A stretch of DNA of 32,161 bases from NCBI GenBank assembly GCA_017849585.1, contig JAFIGT010000025.1:1-32161 (forward strand), written 5' to 3'. Numbering within the stretch: the first letter of the stretch is position 1; each line of letters begins with the position of its first letter. The notes beneath the pieces are model-generated. The model was given only the letters and a program-made list of their open reading frames with translations, searched no databases and was not told where the DNA came from. The position numbers and the translations under genes are program-made. The stretch comes from Verrucomicrobium sp. GTDB lineage: Bacteria; Verrucomicrobiota; Verrucomicrobiia; Methylacidiphilales; UBA1321. This document shows positions 1-8,074 of the stretch, in pieces.

Positions 1-53
1 CGGGGTTTCCAAAGGGAATCATTCCCTTTGGCGGGGTGTGGGGCGGAGCCCCA
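1..53 (-). repeat. two-hairpin intergenic repeat, copy 1
   Basis: Directly after the nuoH stop codon, read on the minus strand, come a hairpin with arms GGGGC/GCCCC (loop TCC), a short linker ACACCCCG, and a second hairpin with arms CCAAAGGGAA/TTCCCTTTGG around a TGA loop. The same unit with one base changed follows the pgl stop codon at 9710-9762, also just after a TAG. A third version with a different second stem lies at 9972-10016. There is no T-tract, so it is not a textbook terminator. It could still stabilise or end the nuo transcript. Confidence 0.85.
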
Positions 54-1349
54 CTAGCGTATAACGGCGAGGAGGACGGCGGTGAGCAGGATGTTCAGCA
101 AGGCGACGGGCAGGAAGAATTTCCAACCGATCTGCATGAGCTGATCGTAACGGAAGCGGGGAAGCGTCCAGCGCACCCAGATGAAGACGAAGATAAACAT
201 CGCCATCTTGATCAGGAACGTGATGGCCTGCAATCCGGTGATGGCGAGACCCAGCCAACCGGCGGGCGGATTATAATACCACGGCGTCCAGGAGGCGGGC
301 GTGAGCCATGACCAACCGCCGAGGAACAACGTCACCATCAAGCAGGAGGCCACGATGAGCGCAGCGTATTCGCCGAGGAAGAAGAGCGCGAACTTCATCG
401 AGGAATATTCGGTGTGGTATCCACCGACGAGTTCGGTTTCGGATTCCGGCAAATCGAAGGGGAGTCGATTCGTTTCCGCAAAAGCCGACACGAGGAAAAT
501 CACAAACGACAACAGCAGGCACGGCCAGAGGAGGAGTTGCGACCAGGTGAATTCCGATGTCCACGGGAAGGGGAAGATGAGCCAGCCGTGCGTGGCCTGA
601 TATTGCACGAGATCGGAGAGATTCAGTTTGCCAATGACGAGGAAAATCGGAATCACCGACAAGCCCATCGAAACTTCGTAGGAAATCATCTGGGCGCTTG
701 AGCGGATACCGCCGAGGAAGGGATACTTCGAGTTCGACGACCAACCGGCGAGCACGATGCCGTACACACCGAGCGAGGAAATCGCGAAGGCGAACAGGAT
801 ACCCACGTCGATATTCGCGATCACGCCCGGATTCGGGATGTTCAGCACGAATTCAAAGGGAGAGCTGAAGGCGATGTGAATCGGAACGAGGCAGGCATAC
901 GGCACCACGCAGACCACGATGAGCGAAGGCATCATCGCGAGGGCCGGGGCGAGGGTGAAGTAGAACTTGTTCACGCTCGCGGGCGTAAATTCTTCCTTGA
1001 GGATGAGCTTGAGCGAATCGGGCAGCGGTTGGCCGAGACCGAGCAGCTTCCACTTCGGGACAGTGAAGAGGCCGAGGACTTTCACGCCACTTAGCGGCAG
1101 ACCGGTGCGGTTCGGACCCATGCGATCCTGAATGGCGGCACTGCAACGGCGCTCGGCCACGACCGAGTAGGAGACAAAAAAGAGCATGACGCCGATCACC
1201 ACCGCCACCTTGACGAGAATGAGAAGCGTGATCGTCAAGGCAGGCCAGAGCGAATAACCCGCCACGTTCAGCACGTACCCGCCATCGGCGGCCGCGGTCT
1301 GACCCAAAACACACGCGCCAGCCAGCGCGCTCGATAAATTCATCAACAT
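54..1349 (-). CDS. nuoH: NADH-quinone oxidoreductase subunit H
   Basis: This is the membrane subunit of complex I that carries much of the quinone-binding chamber where the peripheral arm meets the membrane arm. The 431-residue sequence is strongly hydrophobic with many predicted membrane helices. It carries the family hallmarks RMGPNR near residue 78, a GWSSNSKY loop, and ETNRLPFDLPESETELVGG in the second half. Usual NuoH proteins are about 325-350 residues. The extra length here sits in the loops and around the WLTPASWTPW stretch. The ATG at 1349 has an AAGGGA ribosome-binding site 7 bases upstream. A second in-frame ATG two codons later is possible. It is the last nuo gene visible, 20 bases after nuoG. 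NuoI-N would lie outside the window or elsewhere in the genome. Confidence 0.96.
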   Translation of the reverse strand: MLMNLSSALAGACVLGQTAAADGGYVLNVAGYSLWPALTITLLILVKVAVVIGVMLFFVSYSVVAERRCSAAIQDRMGPNRTGLPLSGVKVLGLFTVPKWKLLGLGQPLPDSLKLILKEEFTPASVNKFYFTLAPALAMMPSLIVVCVVPYACLVPIHIAFSSPFEFVLNIPNPGVIANIDVGILFAFAISSLGVYGIVLAGWSSNSKYPFLGGIRSSAQMISYEVSMGLSVIPIFLVIGKLNLSDLVQYQATHGWLIFPFPWTSEFTWSQLLLWPCLLLSFVIFLVSAFAETNRLPFDLPESETELVGGYHTEYSSMKFALFFLGEYAALIVASCLMVTLFLGGWSWLTPASWTPWYYNPPAGWLGLAITGLQAITFLIKMAMFIFVFIWVRWTLPRFRYDQLMQIGWKFFLPVALLNILLTAVLLAVIR

Positions 1350-1369
1350 GGACTCGTTCCCTTAAAAAA

Positions 1370-3064
1370 TTACGTTGTTACCGTGGCCGCTGCCGGCGCG
1401 ACTTCCACGCCGAGATCGCCCACCTTGCTCAGGCTCAATCCGGACAAGGCCGGAATGCTCGCCGCCACCGCCTTGAAGACTTCCTCAATGGTGTGCAGGC
1501 TGTTGCCGCCGGTGATCGTCGAGCGGAGTTTGAGCAGGATTTCAAAATCGTCCATCGTCTGGCCGGGAGTCGCGATCGCCTTGTTGAGACGTTGCAGACG
1601 GCCCGCGCCGTTGATCATCGACCCACGTTTTTCCGCGAAGCTCGCTCCGGGGAGTGAGAAATGCGCGATGTCGGTGCTGTGGCTCTTGAGCAGTTTCTGC
1701 GTGATGAGCAGGTCGAGTTTCGCGAGAGCGAACTCGGAGAGACCAGCGTCGCCAACGGGATCTTCGTGCAACGCGTAGAGCACCTTGATGCGACCGGACT
1801 CGATGCCGTCCTTGATCGCGGCGAGATTCTTGCCGTCGTTGGAAATCTGGAACAACTTCGCGCCCGCCGTGTTCGGGTTGAGATCGGCGCTGCGGAGAAT
1901 GCCGTCCGCTTCGCCGGTGCGAGGAACCACATCAGTAAGCACCGCATTGCCGCCGAGACCAGCGCGCAATTCGGCGAGAAGGAACAACTCCTCGTTGGTC
2001 ATGCGGGCCGAGCCGATGATGGCGATTTGTTCGGGCTTATACGATTTGATCCGGTCACGAATCTGCGCGAACGCGTCGTCCCACGCGACAGGGAGTGTCG
2101 TGGAATTCACGCGCGCCGTCGGCTGAAGCAAGCGCTCTTCAGCATGGATGTAGTGGAAGCCAAGGCGGCCCTGATCGCACATCCATTCGGAATTGACCAA
2201 TTCGTTCTCGCGCGGGGTGAGGCGATGCACGACGTTCTCGCGACTGCCGATGAGAATGTTGCAACCTGTGGCGCAACCGGTGCAGATGCTCTTGGTTTCC
2301 TTCAGGAACCAGACGCGCATCTTGAAACGGAAATCCTTGCTCGTGAGTGCGCCGACGGGGCAGATGTCGACGGTATTGAGAGAGTAATTGTTGTCCAGTC
2401 GCTTGCCGGGGTGAACCGCGAGCGTGGTGTGGCTGCCGCGCTGAGTAAAGCCGAGCACGTCGTCATTCACCATCTCACGCGAGAAGCGGATGCAACGCGA
2501 GCACATGATACAACGTTCGTCATCGAGCACGATGCGTTCGCCAATGTCGACCTGCTTCGGTTTGTGAACTTTTTGCTCTACGAAGCGACTGTCTTCGTTG
2601 CCGTATTCGACGGAAAATTCCTGCAGCTTGCATTCGCCCGCCTGATCGCAGATTGGGCAATCGAGTGGGTGATTGATGAGGAGAAACTCCATCACGCCCT
2701 TGCGGCAATCCTGCACCATGGGGGAATCGGTGCGAATGCCCATGCCTTCGGAAATCATCGTGGCGCAACCGATCTGCGGACGCGGAATCCAACCGATCTC
2801 GGGCTTGCCATCGGCACCGATGATCGGCTTGCGATCCGGCCCCATCTTGGGCGTGCCCATTTCGATCAAGCACATGCGGCAATTGCCGGAAATGGAGAGC
2901 TTCGGGTGGTAGCAGTAGTGCGGGATGAACTTGCCCACGCGCTTCGCGGCTTCGACCACGTTGAGCCCGCGCGGCAACTGCACCCACTGGCCGTCCACCT
3001 GCACATTGAGCAGCGGCGCATCCGCGGGAGTGATGTCGTGATTAAAAGGATTCTTGCAAGACAT
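1370..3064 (-). CDS. nuoG: NADH-quinone oxidoreductase subunit G
   Basis: This iron-sulfur subunit passes electrons along the peripheral arm of complex I. In the 564-residue product, a 2Fe-2S ferredoxin domain has C51, C62, C65 and C100. The His-Cys 4Fe-4S site is H132, C136, C139, C145. A further 4Fe-4S site is C185, C188, C191 with C235. A fourth set, C261-x2-C264-x3-C268-x27-C296, matches the N7 ligand pattern found only in some bacteria. The molybdopterin-oxidoreductase-like remainder is short, since many bacterial NuoG are 690-910 residues. The reading frame stays open 38 codons further upstream. That part lies inside nuoF and is basic and low in complexity, so the ATG at 3064, 14 bases after nuoF, is preferred. 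Confidence 0.95.
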   Translation of the reverse strand: MSCKNPFNHDITPADAPLLNVQVDGQWVQLPRGLNVVEAAKRVGKFIPHYCYHPKLSISGNCRMCLIEMGTPKMGPDRKPIIGADGKPEIGWIPRPQIGCATMISEGMGIRTDSPMVQDCRKGVMEFLLINHPLDCPICDQAGECKLQEFSVEYGNEDSRFVEQKVHKPKQVDIGERIVLDDERCIMCSRCIRFSREMVNDDVLGFTQRGSHTTLAVHPGKRLDNNYSLNTVDICPVGALTSKDFRFKMRVWFLKETKSICTGCATGCNILIGSRENVVHRLTPRENELVNSEWMCDQGRLGFHYIHAEERLLQPTARVNSTTLPVAWDDAFAQIRDRIKSYKPEQIAIIGSARMTNEELFLLAELRAGLGGNAVLTDVVPRTGEADGILRSADLNPNTAGAKLFQISNDGKNLAAIKDGIESGRIKVLYALHEDPVGDAGLSEFALAKLDLLITQKLLKSHSTDIAHFSLPGASFAEKRGSMINGAGRLQRLNKAIATPGQTMDDFEILLKLRSTITGGNSLHTIEEVFKAVAASIPALSGLSLSKVGDLGVEVAPAAATVTT

Positions 3065-3078
3065 AGGGCGTGGAAGGG

Positions 3079-4443
3079 TTAGTGTCCGTTCGTGGCTGCG
3101 ACGGCGGGGCCTTTGCCGGCACGTCCTTTTGCTTCGAACTCGTTCTTGAACTTGGCGACGAAACTCTGCACCGGCCACGAGCAGGCTTCACCCATGGCGC
3201 AGATGGTCCGGCCCGCGATGTTGTCGGCCACGCTCTTGAGCAGCGCAACGTCTTCCAGGCGACCATGACCGTCCGCAAGGCGGCGGGTGATCTTCTTCAT
3301 CCAGAGCGAACCTTCGCGGCAGGGCGTGCACTGGCCGCACGATTCATGCGCGTAAAATTCGGAGAGATTGGCGAGGCAGCTCACGATGTCGCGGCTGTCG
3401 TCGATGACGATGACGCCGCCGGAACCAGACATGGAACCGACTGCGGCCATGGTGTCAAAGTCCATCGGGATGTCTTCCAATCCGATTTCCTTGTCGATCA
3501 TCGAGCCGTCGGCTTGCTTTTCCTTGATCTTGTATTTTTCTCCTGCGCGCAGCACTTTCGACGAGCTGCCGCCGGGAATGACGGCCTGCAATTTGCGACC
3601 GTTTTTAATGCCGCCGCAGACATCGTTGATGAGCTGGCCGAGCGTGAGCGAGCCGACTTCAAATTCGTAGTAACCGGGCTTCGCCACATCACCGCTGACG
3701 CCGATGAGACGCGTGCCGGTGTTGTTCGGCTTGCCAATCTTCGCGTAATTCGCGCCACCCATGGCGATAATGTGCTTCACGTCGCAGAGCGTCTCGACAT
3801 TGTTCACGATCGTCGGGCACATGTAGAGACCGAGCACCGCGGGGAAATAAGGTGGCTTGATGCGCGGATAGGGACGCTTGCCTTCGAGCGATTCGATGAG
3901 GCCGGTTTCTTCACCGCAGATGTACGCACCCGCACCACGATGGACGTAAATTTCCAAATCGTAGCCGGAACCGAGGATGTTCTTGCCGAGAAAATTCTTC
4001 GCCTTGGCTTCGGCAATGGCCTTCTCGAGAATCTTCGCGCCGAGGGGAAATTCGCCGCGGATGTAGATATACGAGAGATGGACGTTGTTCGCGTAGCACG
4101 CGATGACCATGCCTTCGATCAGCTGATGCGGATCTTTGTGGATGATCTGGCGATCCTTGAACGTACCGGGTTCGGATTCGTCCGCATTGCAAATGAGATA
4201 GACCGGCTTGGTGTTCTTCGTCGGGTCGATGAAACCCCACTTCACGCCGCAAGCAAAACCCGCGCCGCCACGACCGCGCAGGCCCGAGGCTTTCACTTCA
4301 TTGACGATATCCGGGCCCTTCATGGTGAAGGCCTTCTTCAACTGCTCATAGCCGCCGTGCCGCAGGTAACACTCGATGTCGTTGGTGTAACCGGGCTCGT
4401 CGATGTGCTTGAAAACGAGGCGATATTCAGCGGGAGCAGGCAT
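3079..4443 (-). CDS. nuoF: NADH-quinone oxidoreductase subunit F
   Basis: This is the NADH-oxidising, FMN-carrying subunit at the tip of complex I. The glycine-rich LRGRGGAGF (residues 55-63) and GAGAYICGEETGLIESLEGK (170-189) are the nucleotide/FMN-binding signatures. C369-x2-C372-x2-C375-x39-C415 ligates the N3 4Fe-4S cluster. The 454-residue length is usual for the family. The ATG start lies 18 bases after nuoE, and the stop lies 14 bases before nuoG, so the three form one transcript. No missing residue or frameshift was seen. Confidence 0.97.
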   Translation of the reverse strand: MPAPAEYRLVFKHIDEPGYTNDIECYLRHGGYEQLKKAFTMKGPDIVNEVKASGLRGRGGAGFACGVKWGFIDPTKNTKPVYLICNADESEPGTFKDRQIIHKDPHQLIEGMVIACYANNVHLSYIYIRGEFPLGAKILEKAIAEAKAKNFLGKNILGSGYDLEIYVHRGAGAYICGEETGLIESLEGKRPYPRIKPPYFPAVLGLYMCPTIVNNVETLCDVKHIIAMGGANYAKIGKPNNTGTRLIGVSGDVAKPGYYEFEVGSLTLGQLINDVCGGIKNGRKLQAVIPGGSSSKVLRAGEKYKIKEKQADGSMIDKEIGLEDIPMDFDTMAAVGSMSGSGGVIVIDDSRDIVSCLANLSEFYAHESCGQCTPCREGSLWMKKITRRLADGHGRLEDVALLKSVADNIAGRTICAMGEACSWPVQSFVAKFKNEFEAKGRAGKGPAVAATNGH

Positions 4444-4461
4444 AGTCGTGAGTCGGTAAAA

Positions 4462-4980
4462 TCAATTGTATTTCTGAAGCAGCTCGTCGGCCTGCGTGTG
4501 GCTGACGCCTTCGTAAAAGTCGTCGTTCACCATGATGACCGGTGCGGTGCCGCAACTGGCGAGACATTCGACGAACTCGACGGAGAACTTGCCGTCGGCG
4601 CTGATGCCGAGGCCGTGCTCGTCGACTTTCGTGATGCCGAGCTTCTTCATGAAGTGCTCGCGCAATTCGTACGCGCCGCCCAGCTGGCAGGAAAGTGTGC
4701 GGCAAACCTTGATCTGGAATTTACCCGCTGGGTGTTGGCGGAACATCGGGTAGAACGTGACGAGTTCGAGAATCTGGATCGGGTTCAAGCCGAGCTTGCC
4801 CGCGATCCATTCCACGGCCTGATTGCTGATGTAGCCGTGCGTTTCCTGCCAGAAATGGAGCAGCGGCAAGGACGCGCTGCGCTTGGAGACCGGGTAATGG
4901 CTGATGAGCTCGTCGGCATGGGCGACGAACTCGGGCTTGAGTTCAACGTGGTCTTGGGTGTCGTGGCAGGTGGCGCTCAT
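4462..4980 (-). CDS. nuoE: NADH-quinone oxidoreductase subunit E
   Basis: This is the 24-kDa-type subunit with a thioredoxin-like fold that holds the off-path 2Fe-2S cluster N1a beside NuoF. Ligands C93-x4-C98 and C139-x3-C143 are all present. The N-terminal helical part contains LPLLHFWQETHGYI, typical of the family. The 172-residue length is normal. It starts 12 bases after the small lipoprotein gene and ends 18 bases before nuoF, so it belongs to the nuo transcript even though the lipoprotein separates it from nuoD. Confidence 0.97.
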   Translation of the reverse strand: MSATCHDTQDHVELKPEFVAHADELISHYPVSKRSASLPLLHFWQETHGYISNQAVEWIAGKLGLNPIQILELVTFYPMFRQHPAGKFQIKVCRTLSCQLGGAYELREHFMKKLGITKVDEHGLGISADGKFSVEFVECLASCGTAPVIMVNDDFYEGVSHTQADELLQKYN

Positions 4981-4992
4981 GTGGCTCGAAGT

Positions 4993-5277
4993 TTATTTCT
5001 CGAAGGAACCGTTCTTGGCCATGACCTTGTCGTTGACGAAGGTGATGGTGACTTCGGTGTTTCCTTTTTTGTAAAGGTAGGTGGTGCTGGTCAGGCCCAT
5101 GAAACCGCTGGTCTTCACTTCCGTCGGCTTGCCGAGAATGGCGGTGACCTGAGCGGGCGTCATGTCGTTCTGAACCTTGTCGAGATTGGCGGGCGTGACC
5201 TTGGAACCGCAAGCGACGAGCAGGCTCAGCGCGGCAACACACAGCATCAACTTGGCGGCACGAATCAGTGATTTCAT
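4993..5277 (-). CDS. BamE/SmpA-like small lipoprotein inside the nuo operon
   Basis: The 94-residue product starts with a basic N-region, a hydrophobic stretch and the lipobox LVAC with C23 as the likely lipidated residue. The mature part reads as the small SmpA/OmlA-type fold: a helical segment with DMTPAQVTAILGKPTEV (about residues 38-52), then a YLYKKGNTEVTITFVNDKV strand pair. That fold is found in BamE and related outer-membrane lipoproteins. It lies 25 bases after nuoD and 12 before nuoE in the same direction, so it is very probably co-transcribed with complex I. It is not a complex I subunit in any model system I know. A role in assembly or in the envelope is possible but unproven. Confidence 0.85.
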   Translation of the reverse strand: MKSLIRAAKLMLCVAALSLLVACGSKVTPANLDKVQNDMTPAQVTAILGKPTEVKTSGFMGLTSTTYLYKKGNTEVTITFVNDKVMAKNGSFEK

Positions 5278-5302
5278 CGGAGCGGTTCTTTCGGGGTTGG
5301 GG

Positions 5303-6547
5303 TTAGCGGTCGCACTCGCCCATGACGAAGTCGAGGCTGCCGAGGATGGCGGCGATGTCGCTCACCATGTGGCCGGGCAGCATCTTGGGCAGGATGCTCA
5401 GGTTGACAAAGGAAGGGGCGCGGATCTTGAGACGATACGGAACGCCGCCGCCATGGCTGTTGATGTAGAAGCCGAGTTCGCCCTTGGGGTTTTCCGCTCC
5501 AAAGTAAACTTCACCAGCGGGCGCATCAATGCCTTCGGTGACGAGCATGAAGTGATGAATCAGTTCCTCCATCTTGGTCAGGACGCCTGCCTTCGCGGGC
5601 AGATAATTCTTGTCCTCCACGTGAATCGGACCGGACGGCACGTTGCCCAGTGCCTGCTCGAGAATGCGCGAGCTCTGGCGGAGTTCTTCCAAGCGGACGA
5701 GATAGCGGTCGTAGCAGTCGCCCACGGAGCCGACCGGCACATCGAACTGATATTTCTCGTAGCCGAGATAGGGATTCACCTTGCGGACGTCGTAGTTGAC
5801 GCCCGAGCCGCGCAGGTTCGGACCGGAGAGGCCGAAGTTGATCGCGGTTTCAGCGGTGATGACACCGATGTTCTTGTTGCGGTCGATGAAGATTTTGTTG
5901 CGGGTGAGGAGATTGTCTACCTCGTCGATCTTCGGCCAGAATTGTTTGACGAAAGCCTGCGCCTCCTCGATCCAGCCGGGAGGCAAATCGCGCGTCATGC
6001 CGCCGATGCGGGTGTAGCTCGTGGTGAAGCGCGCGCCGGTGAGCCGCTCGATCAGATTATGAATCTTCTCGCGCTCGGTCATGATGTAGAGAAACACCGT
6101 CATTGCGCCGAGATCGAGACTCATGGCACCGAGGCCGAGCAAATGGGAGGAGACGCGGGCGAGCTCGCAACAGATCACGCGAATCGCCTGACCGCGGGGC
6201 GGCAATTGCCAGCCCATTAATTTTTCCACCGCGCAAGCGTAGGCCACGTTGTTGGCCAGCGGCGCGAGGTAATCCAGCCGGTCCGTGTAGGGCACGAACT
6301 GGTTGTAGGTCATGTTCTCGGCAATCTTCTCGTCGCCGCGATGCAGATAGCCGATGTCGGGGGTCGCCTTGGTGACGATTTCGCCATCCATCTCCACAAT
6401 GATGCGCAACACGCCGTGCGTGCTCGGGTGCGAGGGACCCATGTTGATGATGAGCTTCTCGCCGGCAAATTCGGGGGCGCTCTCGACTCCCTGCTGGGCG
6501 CGAGCCAGAGCGTCGGGAGTTTGAAATTCGGTAGTGGTGGCGGACAT
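5303..6547 (-). CDS. nuoD: NADH-quinone oxidoreductase subunit D
   Basis: This is the 49-kDa-type subunit, related to the large subunit of NiFe hydrogenases, that forms the quinone site with NuoB. Signatures are GPSHPSTHGVLRI near the N-terminus, GYLHRGDEKIAE with FVPYTDRLDYLAP, and a C-terminal GSLDFVMGECDR. The length of about 414 residues is normal for an unfused NuoD. The ATG at 6547 is chosen. A GTG four codons upstream (6559) is also in frame without overlapping nuoC, but a GGAAG about 12 bases before the ATG gives modest support to the ATG. It is separate from nuoC, unlike the fused nuoCD of enterobacteria. Confidence 0.97.
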   Translation of the reverse strand: MSATTTEFQTPDALARAQQGVESAPEFAGEKLIINMGPSHPSTHGVLRIIVEMDGEIVTKATPDIGYLHRGDEKIAENMTYNQFVPYTDRLDYLAPLANNVAYACAVEKLMGWQLPPRGQAIRVICCELARVSSHLLGLGAMSLDLGAMTVFLYIMTEREKIHNLIERLTGARFTTSYTRIGGMTRDLPPGWIEEAQAFVKQFWPKIDEVDNLLTRNKIFIDRNKNIGVITAETAINFGLSGPNLRGSGVNYDVRKVNPYLGYEKYQFDVPVGSVGDCYDRYLVRLEELRQSSRILEQALGNVPSGPIHVEDKNYLPAKAGVLTKMEELIHHFMLVTEGIDAPAGEVYFGAENPKGELGFYINSHGGGVPYRLKIRAPSFVNLSILPKMLPGHMVSDIAAILGSLDFVMGECDR

Positions 6548-6566
6548 AGGGAAAATCACTTCCAGG

Positions 6567-7148
6567 TTAGGGCAATTCCGGCGGACGGGCGCGCGGTTCG
6601 CGGTCGATGGTCAATGAGGCTGGGGCCGTGACAAAGGGGCCACCCGCGAGCGGGGCAGGCTTGGTGAACGCTTCGCCGGGGACGAGTGTTTCCTTGCCTT
6701 CGAGCGGGAAATCCTTGCGCAACGGATGGTACGGGTAGCCTTCCCACATGAGGATGCGGCGCAAATCGGGGTGACCGATGAAACGCATGCCGACCATGTC
6801 GTAGGCTTCGCGTTCGTGCCAATTGGCAGTTTGGTACAGGTGGGAGATGGTCGGCACGCCCTCATCGTCCTCGCTCACGCGCACTTTCACGCGGAGGTGC
6901 TGGGCGTTGTCGACCGAGGCAAATTCGTAGACGACTTCGAAGCGGGGCTCTTCGCCGAAATTATCCACGCCGGAGAGATCGACGAGGTAGTTGAAACCAT
7001 TGTCCTTGAGCAATTGGGCGACCGCCACGATCTCGGACTTGTCGACTTCGACGGTGGTCTCGCCGCGAAATTCCTTGGGCACACCCATCTTGCCAGCGAA
7101 ACGGGTCTTGAGCAATTCGAGAGCGGAAGCGGTATTGGCGATCGGCAT
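6567..7148 (-). CDS. nuoC: NADH-quinone oxidoreductase subunit C
   Basis: This is the 30-kDa-type structural subunit of the peripheral arm. The family signature EREAYDMVGMRFIGHPDLRR is at about residues 112-131, followed by YPYHPLRKDFPLEG. The 193-residue length is normal, with a proline-rich C-terminal tail (PAPLAGG to PPELP) after the conserved domain. The ATG start lies 14 bases after nuoB, and the stop is 19 bases before nuoD. Nothing is missing. Confidence 0.96.
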   Translation of the reverse strand: MPIANTASALELLKTRFAGKMGVPKEFRGETTVEVDKSEIVAVAQLLKDNGFNYLVDLSGVDNFGEEPRFEVVYEFASVDNAQHLRVKVRVSEDDEGVPTISHLYQTANWHEREAYDMVGMRFIGHPDLRRILMWEGYPYHPLRKDFPLEGKETLVPGEAFTKPAPLAGGPFVTAPASLTIDREPRARPPELP

Positions 7149-7162
7149 GGTTTCCTGAAAGT

Positions 7163-7699
7163 TTAGGCGGTGGCGACGTTGATGGGGGGACGTTCGCCCT
7201 TGAGCATCATGGTGGATTTCTCCGTCATGATCTTTTCCTGCAAACGCATGAGGCCTTCAAGCAACGCTTCCGGCCGGGGCGGACAACCCGAGATATACAC
7301 GTCCACCGGGATCAAATTATCAATGCCCTGCAGCGTGGCATAGCTGCGGTACATGCCGCCCGTGCTGGCGCAAGCGCCCATGGCGATGCACCATTTCGGC
7401 TCCGGCATCTGGTCCCAAATGCGCTTGGTGGAGAGGGCCATCTTGTAGGTGACCGTACCCGCGACGATCATGAGATCGCACTGGCGGGGAGAAAAACGCA
7501 TGACCTCAGCCCCGAACCGGGCGATGTCGTACCGCGAGGAGGCGGTGGCCATCAACTCAATGGCGCAACAGGCCAATCCCATTGGCATCGGCCAAAGGGA
7601 GTTCTTGCGCATCCAATTAATGGACGCGTCGAGGGTTGTCATGACGACATTACCTTCGGTTTTCGGGTTGTAGGAAATCTCATCGTGACCGTGAACCAT
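7163..7699 (-). CDS. nuoB: NADH-quinone oxidoreductase subunit B
   Basis: This subunit binds cluster N2, the last 4Fe-4S cluster before quinone. The four ligands are visible in the 178-residue protein: the tandem C44-C45 in [11 protein letters not shown]110 in GACAS, and C139 in [10 protein letters not shown]. It is the first gene of the operon here, with its ATG at 7699. In most bacteria nuoA is directly upstream, but the next 375 bases carry no NuoA-like reading frame and the next gene is divergent. A CRP-type palindrome sits about 42-60 bases upstream of the start codon. Confidence 0.97.
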   Translation of the reverse strand: MVHGHDEISYNPKTEGNVVMTTLDASINWMRKNSLWPMPMGLACCAIELMATASSRYDIARFGAEVMRFSPRQCDLMIVAGTVTYKMALSTKRIWDQMPEPKWCIAMGACASTGGMYRSYATLQGIDNLIPVDVYISGCPPRPEALLEGLMRLQEKIMTEKSTMMLKGERPPINVATA

Positions 7700-8074
7700 G
7701 CAGATAAACTAATATCCGCTCTACCCATGGCAAGGTCTAATTGTGAAATTTTTCACAAGCCACCCGCATGGCGCGGCCCCACAATGCGGACGCCACCAGT
7801 GATGCTTTGGAAAACGAGTCGAGGGGGAAGAAAGGTCGAACGCGGAAAACAGAAGCGCGGCTTCTACTGCCCGTCCATCGGGCAAAACATAAGAAAAACT
7901 ACAAAAATCAACCGCAACATCCCTTTTCGCCCAATCTGGCTGCCAATCAAGCGCTTCCATTCCGCGAAGCCGTTCGATGATACATTCCGGTAAAGAATTT
8001 TTTGCCGCAGGTCGATCACTTCCCTTAAGACCGTGTCGCCCCCGCGAACCGGTAACTGAACGAAAGAAACCATC
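7700..8074. other. divergent intergenic region between nuoB and the FkbM-like gene
   Basis: These 375 bases separate two divergent genes. Besides the TGTGA-N6-TCACA site, I see two short hairpins: AGAAGC/GCTTCT around GCG (7851-7865), and GCCCG/CGGGC around TCCAT (7868-7882). An A-rich stretch follows them. Short open frames here have no recognisable protein features and no NuoA motif. It probably holds both promoters, but no convincing -35/-10 pair was identified. Confidence 0.6.
7741..7758 (-). promoter_or_regulatory. CRP/FNR-family-type operator upstream of nuoB
   Basis: A perfect palindrome with 8-base arms TTGTGAAA/TTTCACAA and a 2-base centre. It contains exactly TGTGA-N6-TCACA, the classical CRP half-site spacing. 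It lies 42-59 bases upstream of the nuoB start codon, a usual distance for activation of a start site close to the gene. Weak -10-like hexamers (TATTAG, TAGAGC on the minus strand) lie between it and the gene. Which regulator binds is not shown. The match to the CRP consensus is seen directly; the function is inferred. Confidence 0.6.

Noticed and set aside
3065-3178. Longer N-terminus for NuoG
   Set aside because: The added 38 residues are basic, low in complexity and encoded inside nuoF. The ferredoxin domain starts properly from the ATG at 3064.
3070-5271. Open frame of 733 codons on the plus strand
   Set aside because: It lies antisense to nuoF, nuoE and the lipoprotein. All of these have clear family motifs. 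It is a by-product of GC-rich codon use.
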